DNA of 64,000 bases from Epiperipatus broadwayi (Eukaryota; Onychophora; Udeonychophora; Euonychophora; Peripatidae). Numbering within the stretch: position 1 is the stretch's first letter; every line of letters starts with the position of its first letter. Made by a program: the position numbers and the translations under genes. The notes beneath the pieces were generated by a model. The model searched no databases. It was not told the origin of the DNA and worked only from the letters and a program-made list of their open reading frames with translations. The stretch covers positions 6,721,334 to 6,785,333 of the forward strand of contig JAQFVV010012405.1 in the NCBI GenBank assembly GCA_028023455.1, written 5' to 3'. Positions 23,396-35,066 of this stretch are shown here, in pieces.

Positions 23396-23571
23396 AAATG
23401 AAAAAAACTAACATAGTAGAATATTTTATTACAAATCTAAGAAATCAGATCTTTTTAGATCAAATCGATCATTTAGGTCGGGCCCCGGAATCGTTATATG
23501 TATATGTTTTCAATTAGCATCAACGCCATCTCTAGGCAAACACCAAGGATGAGAATACAACCAAATCTTTT

Positions 23572-24039
23572 GTTTAATTAATATTTCACCTTACTTTTTT
23601 TTCTGTATTTGTAAAGTTGAAATATTATGTTTATGACTGATTTTGGTTTTAAAAGTTATACTTAAAAAATAATTTAAAATTTGTGAAAATCTAATAAAGA
23701 ATAAAGATTAATTTTTTAAAATAAAAAGTTGGAAATCTAATTCAAATGGCCACTGAGGACAGACAAAGAATGCAAAATTATTGGTGATATTTTATTGATT
23801 GTTGCTACTCTCTTTATATCTTACATTCTATCAACATTTATTTAGTAAAGTAAATATTTATTTAAAAAATGTATAATTTTACCAAACTTATATCATTTAA
23901 AATATCTTTAATAAATTTCTTCATTGTCACATCATGGGGGCACTACTGAACCAGTATTGTCCAAAGTGAAAATATTCAGTAGATTGCAATTTATGGATAA
24001 TATGAAAATAGCCAAAAATAGTATTTAATTGGGTTATAA
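23572..24039. other. AT-rich spacer
   Basis: No gene or repeat recognised. Confidence 0.45.
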
Positions 24040-25060
24040 GTAAAGGACAGGCAACATTGTGGGTGAGAAAGGTAGTGTGGTATGGAGAAGATTTGGATAA
24101 AGAATTTATTTATGTCAGTATAGTTATACAAAAAATGGGATGATTGTGTTAGAATTGTTGAGTGTTATATGGCAAGGAATGGGCTAGAAGAATAGATGCA
24201 TTAATAAAAAATAGGGAGTTGGAGAGATGGAGAACTAGTATGGAGAGTAAAAAGTGTATATATATATATAAAATATACAAACCATTATACAATTACAAAT
24301 ATCCAGTAACGCCCTCTGTTTAAAGATCTATATCTCAATAATAGCAAACCTTAAAATGATTAAAATCATTTTAAGGTTTGCTATTATTGAGATATAGATC
24401 TTTAAACAGAGGGCATTACTGGATATTTGTAATTGTAAAATGGTTCATTTTAAGGTTTGCTATTATTGAGATATAGATCTTTAAACAGAGGGCGTTACTG
24501 GATATTTGTAATTGTATAATGGTTTGTATATTTTCTATAATTATTTCAGTTAGTGTTAACAGTAACTTTCTTTTCATATATATATATATATAAGTAAACA
24601 GAATATTTGATGTGAGTTAATTTATAATAATAGCAAGGAAAGTAGTTTACTGTTTAAGGCTCGAACAGGATCATTAGCAATAAGGGAGTATACACATAAA
24701 TGAAGAAATGTGGGTGATTTAGCCTGCAAGTTATGTAAGGAAGGCATAGAAAAATATTAGGCATCTGCTAATTGAATGACTGCAGGGTATAAATAATGAA
24801 GTTGTGAGAAAATAAATATAAACATAGTCAGTATACAGAAAGTGGATTCTTGGTTTTTATGCTATGTTTGGGAAAAAATAAGAAGGATTTAGATATAAAG
24901 GCCATCGAGTTGACAAAGATTATATTGTGGAAATGGTATAGAGCAGGGTAGAGAAGAATATGGGAAAAACTTAGGGTGTGGAATGGAAAGGTAAGGTGGA
25001 TAACAGGTTTTTCTGGGTATAGTAGCCAAGAGATTCCTAACTTCGAAAAATAAGCCACAG
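24040..25060 (+). pseudogene. LINE C-terminal remnant with zinc-knuckle region
   Basis: Plus-strand translation in pieces gives KEWARRIDALIKNRELERW before the inserted repeats, and KARTGSLAIREYTHK then NVGDLACKLCKEGIE after them. The C-x2-C motif followed by a frameshifted RHLLIE fits the C-terminal C-C-H-C segment downstream of LINE reverse transcriptases (pattern RTG-x-L then CxLC then H-x4-C). Stops and frameshifts throughout. It is a different LINE group from the minus-strand copies at 46-54 kb. The 76-codon minus frame at 24828-25058 is a shadow. Confidence 0.6.
24272..24535. repeat. Three copies of an approximately 85-bp unit, first one inverted
   Basis: The unit contains CCCTCTGTTTAAAGATCTAT and TCTCAATAATAGCAAACC. 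The copy at 24272-24358 is inverted relative to those at 24365-24445 and 24446-24535, forming a hairpin plus a direct repeat. The copies differ at only a few bases. It interrupts the LINE remnant. Confidence 0.85.
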
Positions 25061-25274
25061 CGCATCACATCACATCTAAGATATCTCAGGATATTTTAAT
25101 ATCAGTGCAGCTTGTATAAAATCTATATTACTTTAATTATAATATTGTTTATAGATAAAATAACTTGCAAAATCTTAAAGTTTTATAAACAGCATGTATG
25201 TTTGATTTAATAATGCAATACTGAAGTTTATTTGTTTAAAGAAATTGGTAATATTTTTGGTGTCAAGTATATAT

Positions 25275-27625
25275 TTAAATGGAAAAAGAAATTGTTAAAA
25301 AATTTATAAATTGGGCATATAAAAGGAAGTTTGAGTTATTAAATATTATTAAGAGTAAATATAATAATTTAATAAGATTAATTACAATTAGTGAAGAATG
25401 TGAATTAAAAAATATTTTTATTAAGAAAATGTGGTGTTTAAAAAAAGGGTTTTAAAAAGGCATAATAAAAAATTTAATGATTTGTTAGTTAATAAGAATA
25501 AAAATAATAAAGTATTAGTTAGTAATTATGATAATATAAAAAAGGGAAAACATTTTTGTTATTAATTTAACTGATAGGAATTTTAATAATGAGAAGGTGG
25601 ATGCATTAGAAAGGGGTTTAACATATGTGCCAATGAGTATTAAAAAACAAATTATTTATATTAAGGCAAAAATGCAGTTGAGTATAAATGTAATAAAAAT
25701 GTTTTAAATGATAGTGTTAAGAATAAATAATTTTTAATAAATAATTTAAGATTTGGAATTAAAAATTTGGTATTTGATTTAAAAAGAAAAAAGAAAAAAA
25801 TAATAGTTGTGATTATAAAGAATGGGATATTATTAGAGGTATAAAAAATAAATATAGGGATTTGTTATTTTTAAAAGGCTATAAAATGGCAAGTATCGTT
25901 ATTTTAAATAGGGAAGAAAAAAATGATGAATTTATTAAAGGAACAATGTTTTGAAATAATAATTAGAGATAAGAGTATGTTAATGAAGAAAAAGTTAATA
26001 AAATATTAACAATAATGGTCGTAAAAGGTTATATGGATAATTAGGATATGTTTAGATTAAATAGAATGAATATAAAATGTGCAAAAAATATATGATTTAC
26101 CTAAAATTCGTAAGCCAGGTATTTCAATAAGGCCAATTATTAATAATTATAATACTTATTATGAAAATGTTTCAAAATGGATTTATGGAATTTTTTTTTA
26201 TGAGATACATTACTTTATATGATGAAAATAATGTTAACAATTCTAGACAGTTTGTTAATAAATTGAATGACTTTTTGAAAAATAAAGATTATAAGAATGT
26301 GTATTTTGTAAAATTAGATATTGTTAATACCTATAATAATATTGATTGTAAGTTGCTATTAATAAGGTTATGGAATTATATATAAGGGATAAGGAAGTTA
26401 AATTAAAAGTAGAGTTTTCAATTATATGAAATTTTGTTCATTTCTTATAAGGAATTTATTTTTAAACATGGAGGTACTTTTTATAAACAAAAAGAGCGAT
26501 TAAGTATGGGAAATAGTTTAAGTGGATTTTTAGCAGAGATGTTTATGTATAATTTTGAAAAAGAATATGTTGCTTGTAATATAAGACTATTTTTTTATAT
26601 ACTGTATGTAGATTATTATTTGTTGTGTTTAATGGCAATAAGAAAAACGGATATTTTTTCCAAATATATTAATAGTAAACAGGATAAAATTAAATTTACT
26701 ATGGACAAAGAAAATGTTTATATTATTGAGGATATGTATATTAGAATTTAAAAAGTAAGTAATAATAATAGGATATTAATAGAAACTTCTGTTTATATAA
26801 AAAAATTTTTTTTAGTATGTTAAATAATTGGTTTTTAGATATTTGTAATCATAGTAAAATAAATATTATTTAATAATAGGATTCAAAGGGAAATTAAATT
26901 ATATTCAAATGAAGATTTATTAAAAAGTGAAATTAATATGATAAAATATGAATGTTTTATAAATGATTATTTTAGGGAAATTATTAATGGTTTTCTTTTT
27001 TTTTTATATGTCAAATGCGTTGACCGGGAAGCGAACCCGGGCTAGCTGCTTGGAAGGCAGCTATGCTAACCGCTAGGCCACCAACGCTTGACTAATTGTT
27101 TGTTTTGTAATAAAAATATTGAAAAAATGAATAAATAATAGTAGTAGTAGCAGTAGTAAGATAATTCATGTTGGTTTCAATGATTCAAAAGATGTTTGTT
27201 AAAATTAGGAAATTATTTAATATGATTAATTAAAAAATGTTATTATTTGTCCTGTTTATAAAAAGAAAAAATGTTTAAATTTGTTAATTAGTAATGATAA
27301 TGATTAAAATAATTTAGAAGTTATGAATTCTGTTTATATTATAAAATATTTAGATTGTTTTAAAGATAATAAAGAAATGTTATGTGTTGGAACTACAAAG
27401 AATAAATTGGTAACAAGATTAAACCAGCATTTAAATGATAAAAATTCTGCTGTTTATGGTCATATGAATAAATTTAAATAAAGATTTTAGAATAGAACCT
27501 TTAGAATGTAGTAAATCATATTATCAAAAATTATAAAAGAAGTAATTTATATTAATGAAATGAAACCTGTAATGAATAGGATTTTAATTGAAAAAAAAGA
27601 AGAAGATAATAGGTTTATTTAATTA
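25275..27625 (+). pseudogene. Penelope-like element, broken: reverse transcriptase plus GIY-YIG
   Basis: In order on the plus strand I can read: an N-terminal stretch INLTDRNFNNEKVDALERGL then TYVP (about 25565-25640); YDLPKIRKPGISIRPI (about 26095-26145), matching the YGLPKIHK motif of Penelope-type reverse transcriptases; VKLDIVNTYNNID (about 26310-26347), the first catalytic-aspartate motif; RLSMGNSLSGFLAEMFM (about 26500-26550); and YILYVDYYLL (about 26600-26630), the YVDD box with the second Asp changed to Tyr. After a SINE insertion comes CPVYKKKKC (about 27250) and then the GIY-YIG domain (VYIIKYLDCF, LCVGTT, RLNQHL, KEVIYINEMKPVMN, 27330-27575). Multiple frameshifts and stops make it dead. 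A reverse transcriptase followed by GIY-YIG is diagnostic of PLEs. Confidence 0.85.
27003..27093 (-). mobile_element. tRNA-Gly-like SINE inserted in the PLE
   Basis: The minus strand reads GCGTTGGTGGCCTAGCGG, CTGCCTTCCAAGCAGC, B box GGGTTCGCTTCCC, and ends with CATTTGACATAT and poly-A (T-run at 26997-27003). It is the closer-to-consensus sister of the SINE at 11660. It sits between the reverse transcriptase and GIY-YIG parts of the PLE, so it is younger than the element. Confidence 0.85.
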
Positions 27626-30189
27626 AATAATTATAGGGGGATTATTTTAAGAAAGGTATATTAAAAAATGAATGTAATGAAAAGTTAAGATTGTTTGTTA
27701 GAAGAGTTTTAAGGTAAGAGATATGTGATTCTGGAATAGATAGAATTTTTTAGTTCAGAGTATAATATGCTCTTTAGTAGTACCAAGTCTCTTATTATGA
27801 CATGTTTTAAATATTACATTGGCACTGCAATTGTTATCGTTTTTCTTTGTTAGTTTGTGGTTATCTAAAGCAGTACATTACTATATACAGTTTTTTCTAT
27901 AGAAATCATTTTAAAATTATTAATTAAACAAAAATCTGAAGATGTCAGTATTGTACTGGTCAGAATTGTCTGTTCATCTAACAAGAGCTAGCATCTAGGC
28001 AAAAGTACCTTGAATCCAATCATGTGCAAGATACATAAGTCAGGAACAATCATGAACTCTGCCCTCTTGCATATTTTCCAGATCTATAACATTATGAACA
28101 ACATTTCTGATGATAACAAATAAAATTTTATTTATACCCATCCCAAAGCATCAGCAGAGAAACAAGAGATCTACAGGGAATTTTGATACTACGAGGCCTC
28201 GAACTCCAACCCCACACATAGTGAAATAGCAAAAGTATTAGAATTATACCCTTCATATTGTTTATTAACAAAGCTAGGGATTGACCTAAGGTCAGTGGAA
28301 ATCAGCTATATATAATGCAATCTAATTAACAATGTGTATGCATAAATGATGAGGCAAAACAGGCTTAAATAATAATTATATAGTTAATAATTTATTAATA
28401 TTAATTAAAATGAATAAACGTATATGTAATTGGACAACAGTAGTGAATCTATTTAGGTATAGAGTTAACACTAATATAATTATGGGTTTCACTTTGTTAA
28501 TGCTGATTTGCATTTTGAAGGAGTTACATAACAAAAGAATATTAGTTACGGATTAAATGATGCACAAATCTGCAATTATATATTACAATTCAAACAAGGT
28601 ACCGGTATTCAAAAGATGCAGCTTAATATGCTAATGGGAGATATATAAATTTTGCCATATATGATTATTTTTATGAAAACTCATTGACCTTAAAATAGAT
28701 AGATGGAATATGATGTACATCACTTTGTTAAGGTTCATTTGAACCACATTCGAAAATATTTATTAACCTATATCATTTACTTCAATAATAATTGGAGCTT
28801 AAAATGTTTAAACAGCATAGTTATTTAGATTTATTTTATTCTATTCTTTTTAATTAGAAAAGATTGATTTAGCATTACTCGTTGGCACATTCACCCTTTC
28901 ATAATGAGAGGGCGGGTAGCTTAAATGAGCTTTAAAATGACATTAACCAACTTTAAAAGAAACGAAAACATGAGATGGATTCAGAAATCATGACATTACA
29001 TCTTACAGATTTAGAATGGGCAAATATAAAAATATTAAACTAGAATCACGGTGCTGACTAAAGTAATAATGTTAGAAATGGTTGAGTCCATTTTAGGACA
29101 AACACTTCATCAATAATATGAGAATGTAAAATGTGCCTGTACATGTGACAGGTCAGCATTTGAAAGAGGTGGTAACATTTAAGAAGACCATAGCCTGTTT
29201 TCCAGTATTAACCTATGCAGAGCTTACCAGCCATCTTAACAATATCCAAGAGTCAGTGCTTCCAAACCCCGATATGCCATGAGAAAAATAATCCCGTTTA
29301 TCCAGGTTTTAAGTTTGATAAAGCAAAAAGAAGGAAATTTCCTAACATTATGTAAGCCAAGCAACACTAATAATAATAAAGAATAAATCAGGTTCTTAAT
29401 AATGCTGATATGTGAATTAAAGCCCTTATAATTTAATAGGATCTAGCGTAATGAAATGACATAAATTAATCCCTCTCGAAAGGTACGCAAATGACCTTTA
29501 ATATTTATTAGGATGTCACATATAAAAGGAGGGATTATTGCTCCCTTCATTAAATAATTATTAATATGCCAGCCAGCAATTATTTCCATAAAAGATTATC
29601 AGGTTAAATGGCGTGATAAGCAAATGATTGAAAATATGAGAAAACACATAGTAAAGGTAGGTCAGTAAACTTTTATAGTATAATTTGAAAATAAAATCAA
29701 TAGCGTAAATATGGCAATAACAAAACATATTAAATGTAGCAGTGAATAAGCTGTCATTAAGCAAATAGAATAATTCAAAATATTTTTCAATCAAGTGAAC
29801 CTTTAATTACGTAAGAAAGCTTACATTTAAGATATGATATCCCATAATTTCAAGGATATCTATTAACGAAATTTAGTACCGGTTCGCTGGATTGAACTGT
29901 TAGCATATCAAATTAAATCACATGAAATTTATAACATTAAAATAAAAGTGTGCTGCATTTAAAATACTAAAAACAAGAAAATGTGAAACCCATTAACGAA
30001 ATACATAAAATAGAGTTTTAGATTCGTGCATTAACTTTTAGAACACAGAGAGAAAATCATTACCTTCTAGATGGTTACAATTAATGTTACATTATATTTT
30101 GATAGAGAGAGGACTTTACAAATAATTTAGATTTTTTTTTAAATGAAAGTTTTTAAAGAGTTCATATTAGCGGCAAACTTATGAGTTAC
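27626..30189. other. Repeat-poor spacer, possible intron or lncRNA body
   Basis: Unlike most of the window, this stretch shares no repeat with the rest and has a more even base mix, with scattered GC-richer words such as GAGAGGGCGGGTAGC at 28909. It lies downstream, on the minus strand, of the promoter-like sequence at 30.5 kb. No open frame of note. CTGATGA at 28107-28113 lacks the rest of a hammerhead. Confidence 0.45.
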
Positions 30190-30488
30190 CTTCCATAACT
30201 TGATGTCTTGACGTACGTACGGATTTGAAAGCGTAGAATTATAAATGAAGAAAACTCAGTTAAGCAAGGCAAAGTTTTGACAAATAATGGTTGGCATCTT
30301 GAGGAAATTATGATAGCATTTAAACTAGGCAGTTAATAAGTGGAGATGGCAGGTTAGCATAGCAGAGTGGAAACAATTTTGGAGAAGAACGGGGAAACAA
30401 ATTTAGCCCCTCTATTCTGGAGTCATATTTTAAAATTTAAATGGATGTGGGTCCATTCTGCAAAGCTATAAAGATGGTGAACTAAGCA
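30190..30488 (-). ncRNA. Putative first exon downstream of the heat-shock-like promoter
   Basis: If transcription starts about 30 bp after the TATA box, the minus-strand transcript begins near 30488. It can run to ATGGAAG followed by a donor-like GTAACTCAT (junction 30190/30189). The exon contains only short ATG frames (12-14 codons, for example one starting MLTCHLHLL), and no chaperone coding sequence is seen farther down the minus strand. It may be a 5' untranslated exon of a gene outside the window or a non-coding stress transcript. Inferred from sequence signals only. Confidence 0.3.
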
Positions 30489-30510
30489 AGCTAGCCTAAA
30501 ATTTCAGCTC

Positions 30511-30518
30511 TATTTATA
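30511..30518 (-). promoter_or_regulatory. TATA box (TATAAATA)
   Basis: The minus strand reads ACTAGTATAAATAGAGC. It lies 12 bp downstream of a perfect three-part heat shock element, the usual spacing order in heat-shock promoters. Confidence 0.5.
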
Positions 30519-30529
30519 CTAGTAAAACC

Positions 30530-30542
30530 TTCTAGAATGTTC
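30530..30542. promoter_or_regulatory. Perfect three-unit heat shock element
   Basis: TTCTAGAATGTTC fits TTCnnGAAnnTTC at all nine specified bases. This is the binding site expected for a trimer of heat shock factor. Two imperfect elements follow at 30745 and 30799. Confidence 0.6.
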
Positions 30543-30744
30543 TCTGTTTCCGCTTGATATGGCCCGGATGTCCATTACATGGCTGAAATACACCTATTGT
30601 CTAATTTCAACGATGATGCAACAAGTTCTAGAGAATATTGTTTTAATCTATTTCTAAAATCGAAATATATTCAAAAGATATAATTTCCATTAACATTTAG
30701 TTTGCTAAGGGAATTTAATTTATTAATTACTTTTTTAAAACAAA

Positions 30745-30756
30745 TCTAGAAGATTC
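30745..30756. promoter_or_regulatory. Heat-shock-element-like site
   Basis: TCTAGAAGATTC fits two full units (GAAnnTTC) plus two of three bases of a third, in phase. Confidence 0.4.
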
Positions 30757-30798
30757 TTTTATTTATAAATTTACATTTCCAAGTTATTTTAATTACTC

Positions 30799-30810
30799 TC
30801 TAGAACTTTC
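30799..30810. promoter_or_regulatory. Heat-shock-element-like site
   Basis: TCTAGAACTTTC has the same layout as the site at 30745: two full units plus part of a third. Confidence 0.4.
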
Positions 30811-31400
30811 TTTAGTATTGCATCAGAAAATAAAATACACGAATTAAAATAAAATATGCATAACTATAAAATAAATATACATATTTAATTACGGAAAACA
30901 CATTTCAAATAATATCACACACACATAAATAATTATTAAAAGGGCATGGAAATTTAAATATTTCCGACTTAAAAATATTAAATAATCCTTTATACTCATA
31001 ATGCTTAACTTATAAATGTAACAAAAAAAATAATAACGGAGGGTTTTAAAACTTGTATGTGCGTCCTTTTCACTCTCTAGTGACTCAACACATATATAGA
31101 TGAGTTTAAACCTCTGATTCAAGATCTTGAATCACCAGAGAGTGAAGCAAAAATATGTGTAATATATTTTCCGCTTCAGTATTGAACACATCTTTAATCA
31201 ATTTGAATATATAATTTGCATACAAAAAAGCCAGACCTGTTCTATTTTAATCTCAGTAAAATTGATAATTTCTATTTGGTGGTTGTTGGTCTAAAGACAA
31301 ATTTTTGAATATTAAGTTTTGAAAAAAAAATGTAATTTTCAGTTACATATTTAAGGTTATTTATGTAATATTTTTGTAAAATATTTATTTTTAAACCAAA
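30811..31400. other. AT-rich spacer
   Basis: A short palindrome at about 31090-31145 (CACTCTCTAGTGACTC against AATCACCAGAGAGTG) is the only structure seen. The 77-codon minus frame at 30889-31122 looks like chance. Confidence 0.45.
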
Positions 31401-31534
31401 AACTTATATGTCTTTGTCTTGCATTGGTGGTCGAGAGGTCAGCACGACTGCCTTGCACTTGCAGGCAGTTGCCCGGATTGCGGGTTCACGTCCCGGCCGA
31501 TGCTATGACACTTAAAAAAAAACTTATATGTCTT
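31401..31534 (+). mobile_element. tRNA-derived SINE with 14-bp TSD
   Basis: The SINE is 31415-31520 with B box GCGGGTTCACGTCCC and ACACTT-A tail, the same type as at 3631. AACTTATATGTCTT flanks it at 31401-31414 and 31521-31534. Confidence 0.9.
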
Positions 31535-34379
31535 CAATTAGATTTTATTTAAAAATAAGTCAAAAAAAGTTCATTATAGCAAAGCAAAAGCTGTTTTTAC
31601 TGGGCTAACAAGAATGATACCGCAAAGGATTTTTAAAAAAAATTTTAATTATAATAATAAATGTAATTATTAATTTTAAGACATATTTTCCATTTTTAAT
31701 GATGTCTAACATAAAATCTGTATGAATTTTAGTAATGGAATTTAAATAAAAATATTTTGTTTTATCAAATTTTTGAACAGACAAAATTATGTAATATGGG
31801 TTTTGGTTTTGCAGTGTTGTTTGAGAGTGGTGTGGGAATTTTTTTAAAAGAATGGATAAACTAATTGAAATCTGATTAAAAAGGGGGAAAAAAGAACTGC
31901 TCTTTGGTAAAATGATAAAATTTTTAAATAATTAAGAATGGAAAGAATTTAAATGTAAAAATGGAGTTTCTATTTGTTAAGTTTAAAATCAATTGATGTT
32001 TATTTATATGTTTGTTATTGTAAAAAAAATCATTTCATTTATTTTAATTGTATAAATTATTATTGTTTAAATTTTAAATGTATGAAATTTAAGTTGTTTA
32101 TAGACGGATGGATTCGTTGGGTTAATTATATTTTGGTTTTCATATTTGATCAAATATATAGAATTCATAAAAATGATATACGGTGAGTATCTAAAATGTA
32201 TTTATTCGGATGTCTTAAGTTATTGGTGAACAAGTATCTTATGGTGAATATATTGGGTTTTATAAGTCCTCTGATTGTCGTATCAATAATTTGTATTTGA
32301 TCGTTATGTTTATTTGAAATGTTTTTGATGGAATCTGTGTAATCGATCTATACAAATTTTTAAATAAATCTGGAACTATATAAATGTTAAAATTAAGTCA
32401 GGTCGAATGGTATATAGTTTTGTAAAGTTGTATTAGGGAGGGTAATCTTAGGTTATTCATTTCGTAGTTGAATTGGTTCAATGGATTGGATATATTTGTG
32501 TAATTAGTAAATGTAGTATGAGATCCGCTACGGGAGGATTATAGATATACCACACACCCTCTGTTTGCTATGGATGGGTTTGTAAGTCGGAGAAGAAGTA
32601 TTTATGGAGTTTTAGTTTATTGATATTGCACAGATTAATTCTGTTGGTGGAGAGTCAATGTCTTCTCTATTTCTACTTATTGTTCAGATGTACCTTCTGA
32701 CAATATAGTATTTTGTGTTGTGTATCATTACATTGAATAATGAATGTATCAGATGGATTGGCGAGTTGATTGGAAATTTGTTGTAAGGTTAAATCAGGGA
32801 AGAATATTTCTTTCAAATGAGTATGTAGTCATTCATACTCACTCTAAATAAAATATTAAACATTATAGAAGTATTTTAAATGTAAAATTAAAAATTAAGA
32901 TAAAAATCTAAATTTAAACTATTCTCGAATTTAGAATGATTTTATATGTGTAAATAAATATTTTTTGTGTAATTTCTGGAGTGGTTTATTATTTTATTTT
33001 TTATATTTAAGATATAAAATTTATAGATTTTATCTGGGTCTCCTGAGTAGTGAAATGGTAGATCTAAATATTAAATAAATTGGAATCCTAACAGGTATTT
33101 TATAAATTTTAGGTAAATTAGATTGGTAACAAGATACCATTGATATAGTTAAGAATTTCACTTAATAATATATTTTCCTATTTTGTAAAGTTCAGATATT
33201 AACTTTTAGAATGTCTATCACTTGAAATCTTACATTTGTAATGAATAATGTAAAGATTATTAATATATAATATAAAAAAGGCTTAATTGTAAAAATGAAA
33301 TCTTGGAAATATGGATGAAGTTCTCAGTAGGTTCTTTCAAATAATAAGGATGGATTTGGATCATCAAAGAGTTAAAACCATGTTCATTTTGCAATATATT
33401 CTTTGCTGTTCTATGCTATACAAGGGGCAAGTTTATGTCTTTTTTATGTAAGATTTGAATATCAAAACAAGAGAAAGAGGGAGATTAGTATTATATGTCA
33501 TTAGGTGGATATGGATTTTCATTGATCATACCAGCTTTAATTATTTTTTTCCTTTTGTTATTTGTAAAATTTTTAACATAATATATAAATGTAGTTTATG
33601 ATTCCCTTCTCTTACATAGTTTAAAATAAAGTTTTCTTGTTTAAGACTGTAATCTGTCATTGTTAACACCACATTATCTTGTCATTGCTTAATGTAAATA
33701 TTAGTAAGAAAACAGTAAGAAATAAATACAAACAAAAGAAAGTAGATTAAATAAATATATTGTTACAAGAAGGAAGTTGAAACATAACAATGATTTTAAT
33801 TTGAGATGATATATTCATTAGCGAAAAAAATAGATCTACATAAGAAAGCTCTCATATATTAAATACAAGTAGTGAATTCAAGAAAAATTGAGTATTTTAT
33901 ATACCATAATGAGAGTAAAAGTGTGCAGTATTTACATAGAAAGCATGCTCAATGCTCCTTCCATTCAATTACATAAATGCAATATATTTTATTATATCAA
34001 GTGCCAAAATTATATCATTATTTTCAAATATTATTGATTCTCTGCAGGATGACAGGTTCTTTAAATTTAATTCAGTTTCTTCAATTCTTACATTGCACCA
34101 GAGACCATCTCACTTGTGGTATTCTTCTAGGTTTTTTTTTACAATATTTTGGGATTTGATTTAAAACTTAAGCATTATGACCAGCCCAGATCAATTTCAG
34201 TCTCTTAATTGTTTCAATTAAGAGACTCAAAAAATGTGAATAATGGAAAATTTATAAAATTTAAATTCAGTAAAATCTTCAACTATGATATAACCAGGAA
34301 ATCACCAATTTAAAACAGATAGTTAAGCTAAAGCACATGATTAAGAATTAATTTTAGCATATTTATGATTTATGCTAAA
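31535..34379. other. Spacer with a strand-skewed block at 31.85-32.85 kb
   Basis: From about 31850 to 32850 the plus strand is strongly T+G rich and A+C poor, unlike its neighbours. The minus strand holds short open pieces, for example IFFPDLTLQQISNQLANPSD near 32800, separated by many stops. This may be an old coding fragment on the minus strand, unidentified. The remainder is AT-rich with no recognised feature. The overlapping 70- and 60-codon frames at 33952-34164 do not look like genes. Confidence 0.35.
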
Positions 34380-34714
34380 CTAAAAGGCAATCTAGCTGTA
34401 TTTTTATATTGGACTATTTCCATCATCTAATATGTGTGTTGAATGTGTTTAGAAAAGTTTAATTTTAGTTAAATATTCCAAATGCATTCAACTGTTAGTA
34501 ATATGACAGCAAACAGGTTAGTATATGCACCAACTGTTAGTAATATCACAGCAAACAAATGTTAGTAATATCACAGCAAACAGGTTAGTATATGCACTAA
34601 CTGTTAGTAATACCACAGTAAACAGGTTAGTATATACACAATGTTTCAAGAGGTATTTTTCTCCCCTCTTCTTCAGGTGTTGCTGGCCTGACCAGTGACA
34701 GTACTAGCATGGGA

Positions 34715-34790
34715 TTCGAACATGGGTCCTTAGATTCTTGATAATTGAACTTTAAGGTAACGCTCTAACCAACTGAGCCATCCTGCCAAA
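34715..34790 (-). mobile_element. tRNA-like head of F1, left half
   Basis: The minus strand has GGATGGCTCAGTTGGTTAGAGC-type D-arm/A-box, anticodon loop CCTTAAAGT (TAA, Leu-type), an extended variable region, and B box GGTTCGAATCC-like with a change (TGTTCGAATCC). It is part of a repeat, so not called as a tRNA gene. Confidence 0.6.
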
Positions 34791-34983
34791 GGCAACAGTA
34801 TGTAGTAATTCCATATACTTATCTATGAGGTTCCTATGACAATGGCAACAAATCCCATAAGCCAACCTAGTGTGACTATGCATAATGTATGGAAACCACT
34901 AATCAACTTTGCTCTGAGGAAAAAGTGGAGAAATCAGGAGGAACCTCATAGATAAGTATATGAAATTACTACATACTGTTGCC

Positions 34984-35066
34984 TTTGGAAGGATGGCTCA
35001 GTTGGTTAGAGCGTTACCTTAAAGTTCAATTATCAAGAATCTAAGGACCCAGGTTCGAATCCCATG
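34984..35066 (+). mobile_element. tRNA-like head of F1, right half
   Basis: GGATGGCTCAGTTGGTTAGA, anticodon-arm ACCTTAAAGT, then CCAGGTTCGAATCCC. A and B boxes are intact, so RNA polymerase III could initiate here. It mirrors the left half. Confidence 0.65.

Larger units (their letters stand above)
21677..23571. mobile_element. Terminal-inverted-repeat element of about 1.9 kb
   Basis: The left end TTTGGTTGTTTTCTCATCC then TGGGTGTTCGCCT (21681-21711) is matched in reverse complement at the right end by TTTGGTTGTATTCTCATCC then TTGGTGTTTGCCT (about 23533-23567). The TIRs are at least 40 bp with about 85% identity. A perfect hairpin TATTTCTAGG/CCTAGAAATA lies just inside the left TIR (21723-21748), and another, CGCGAAA/TTTCGCG, lies at 22222-22242. 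The interior is mostly two degenerate tandem arrays. I find no transposase, so this is a non-autonomous DNA element of unknown superfamily. The TSD is not clear. Confidence 0.65.

Noticed and set aside
28107-28113. CTGATGA core word on the plus strand
   Set aside because: Followed by AT-rich sequence without stem II or a second core box.
34984-35066. Functional tRNA-Leu gene
   Set aside because: A and B boxes are good, but the sequence is part of a repeated inverted element, acceptor ends do not pair and the variable region is too long.
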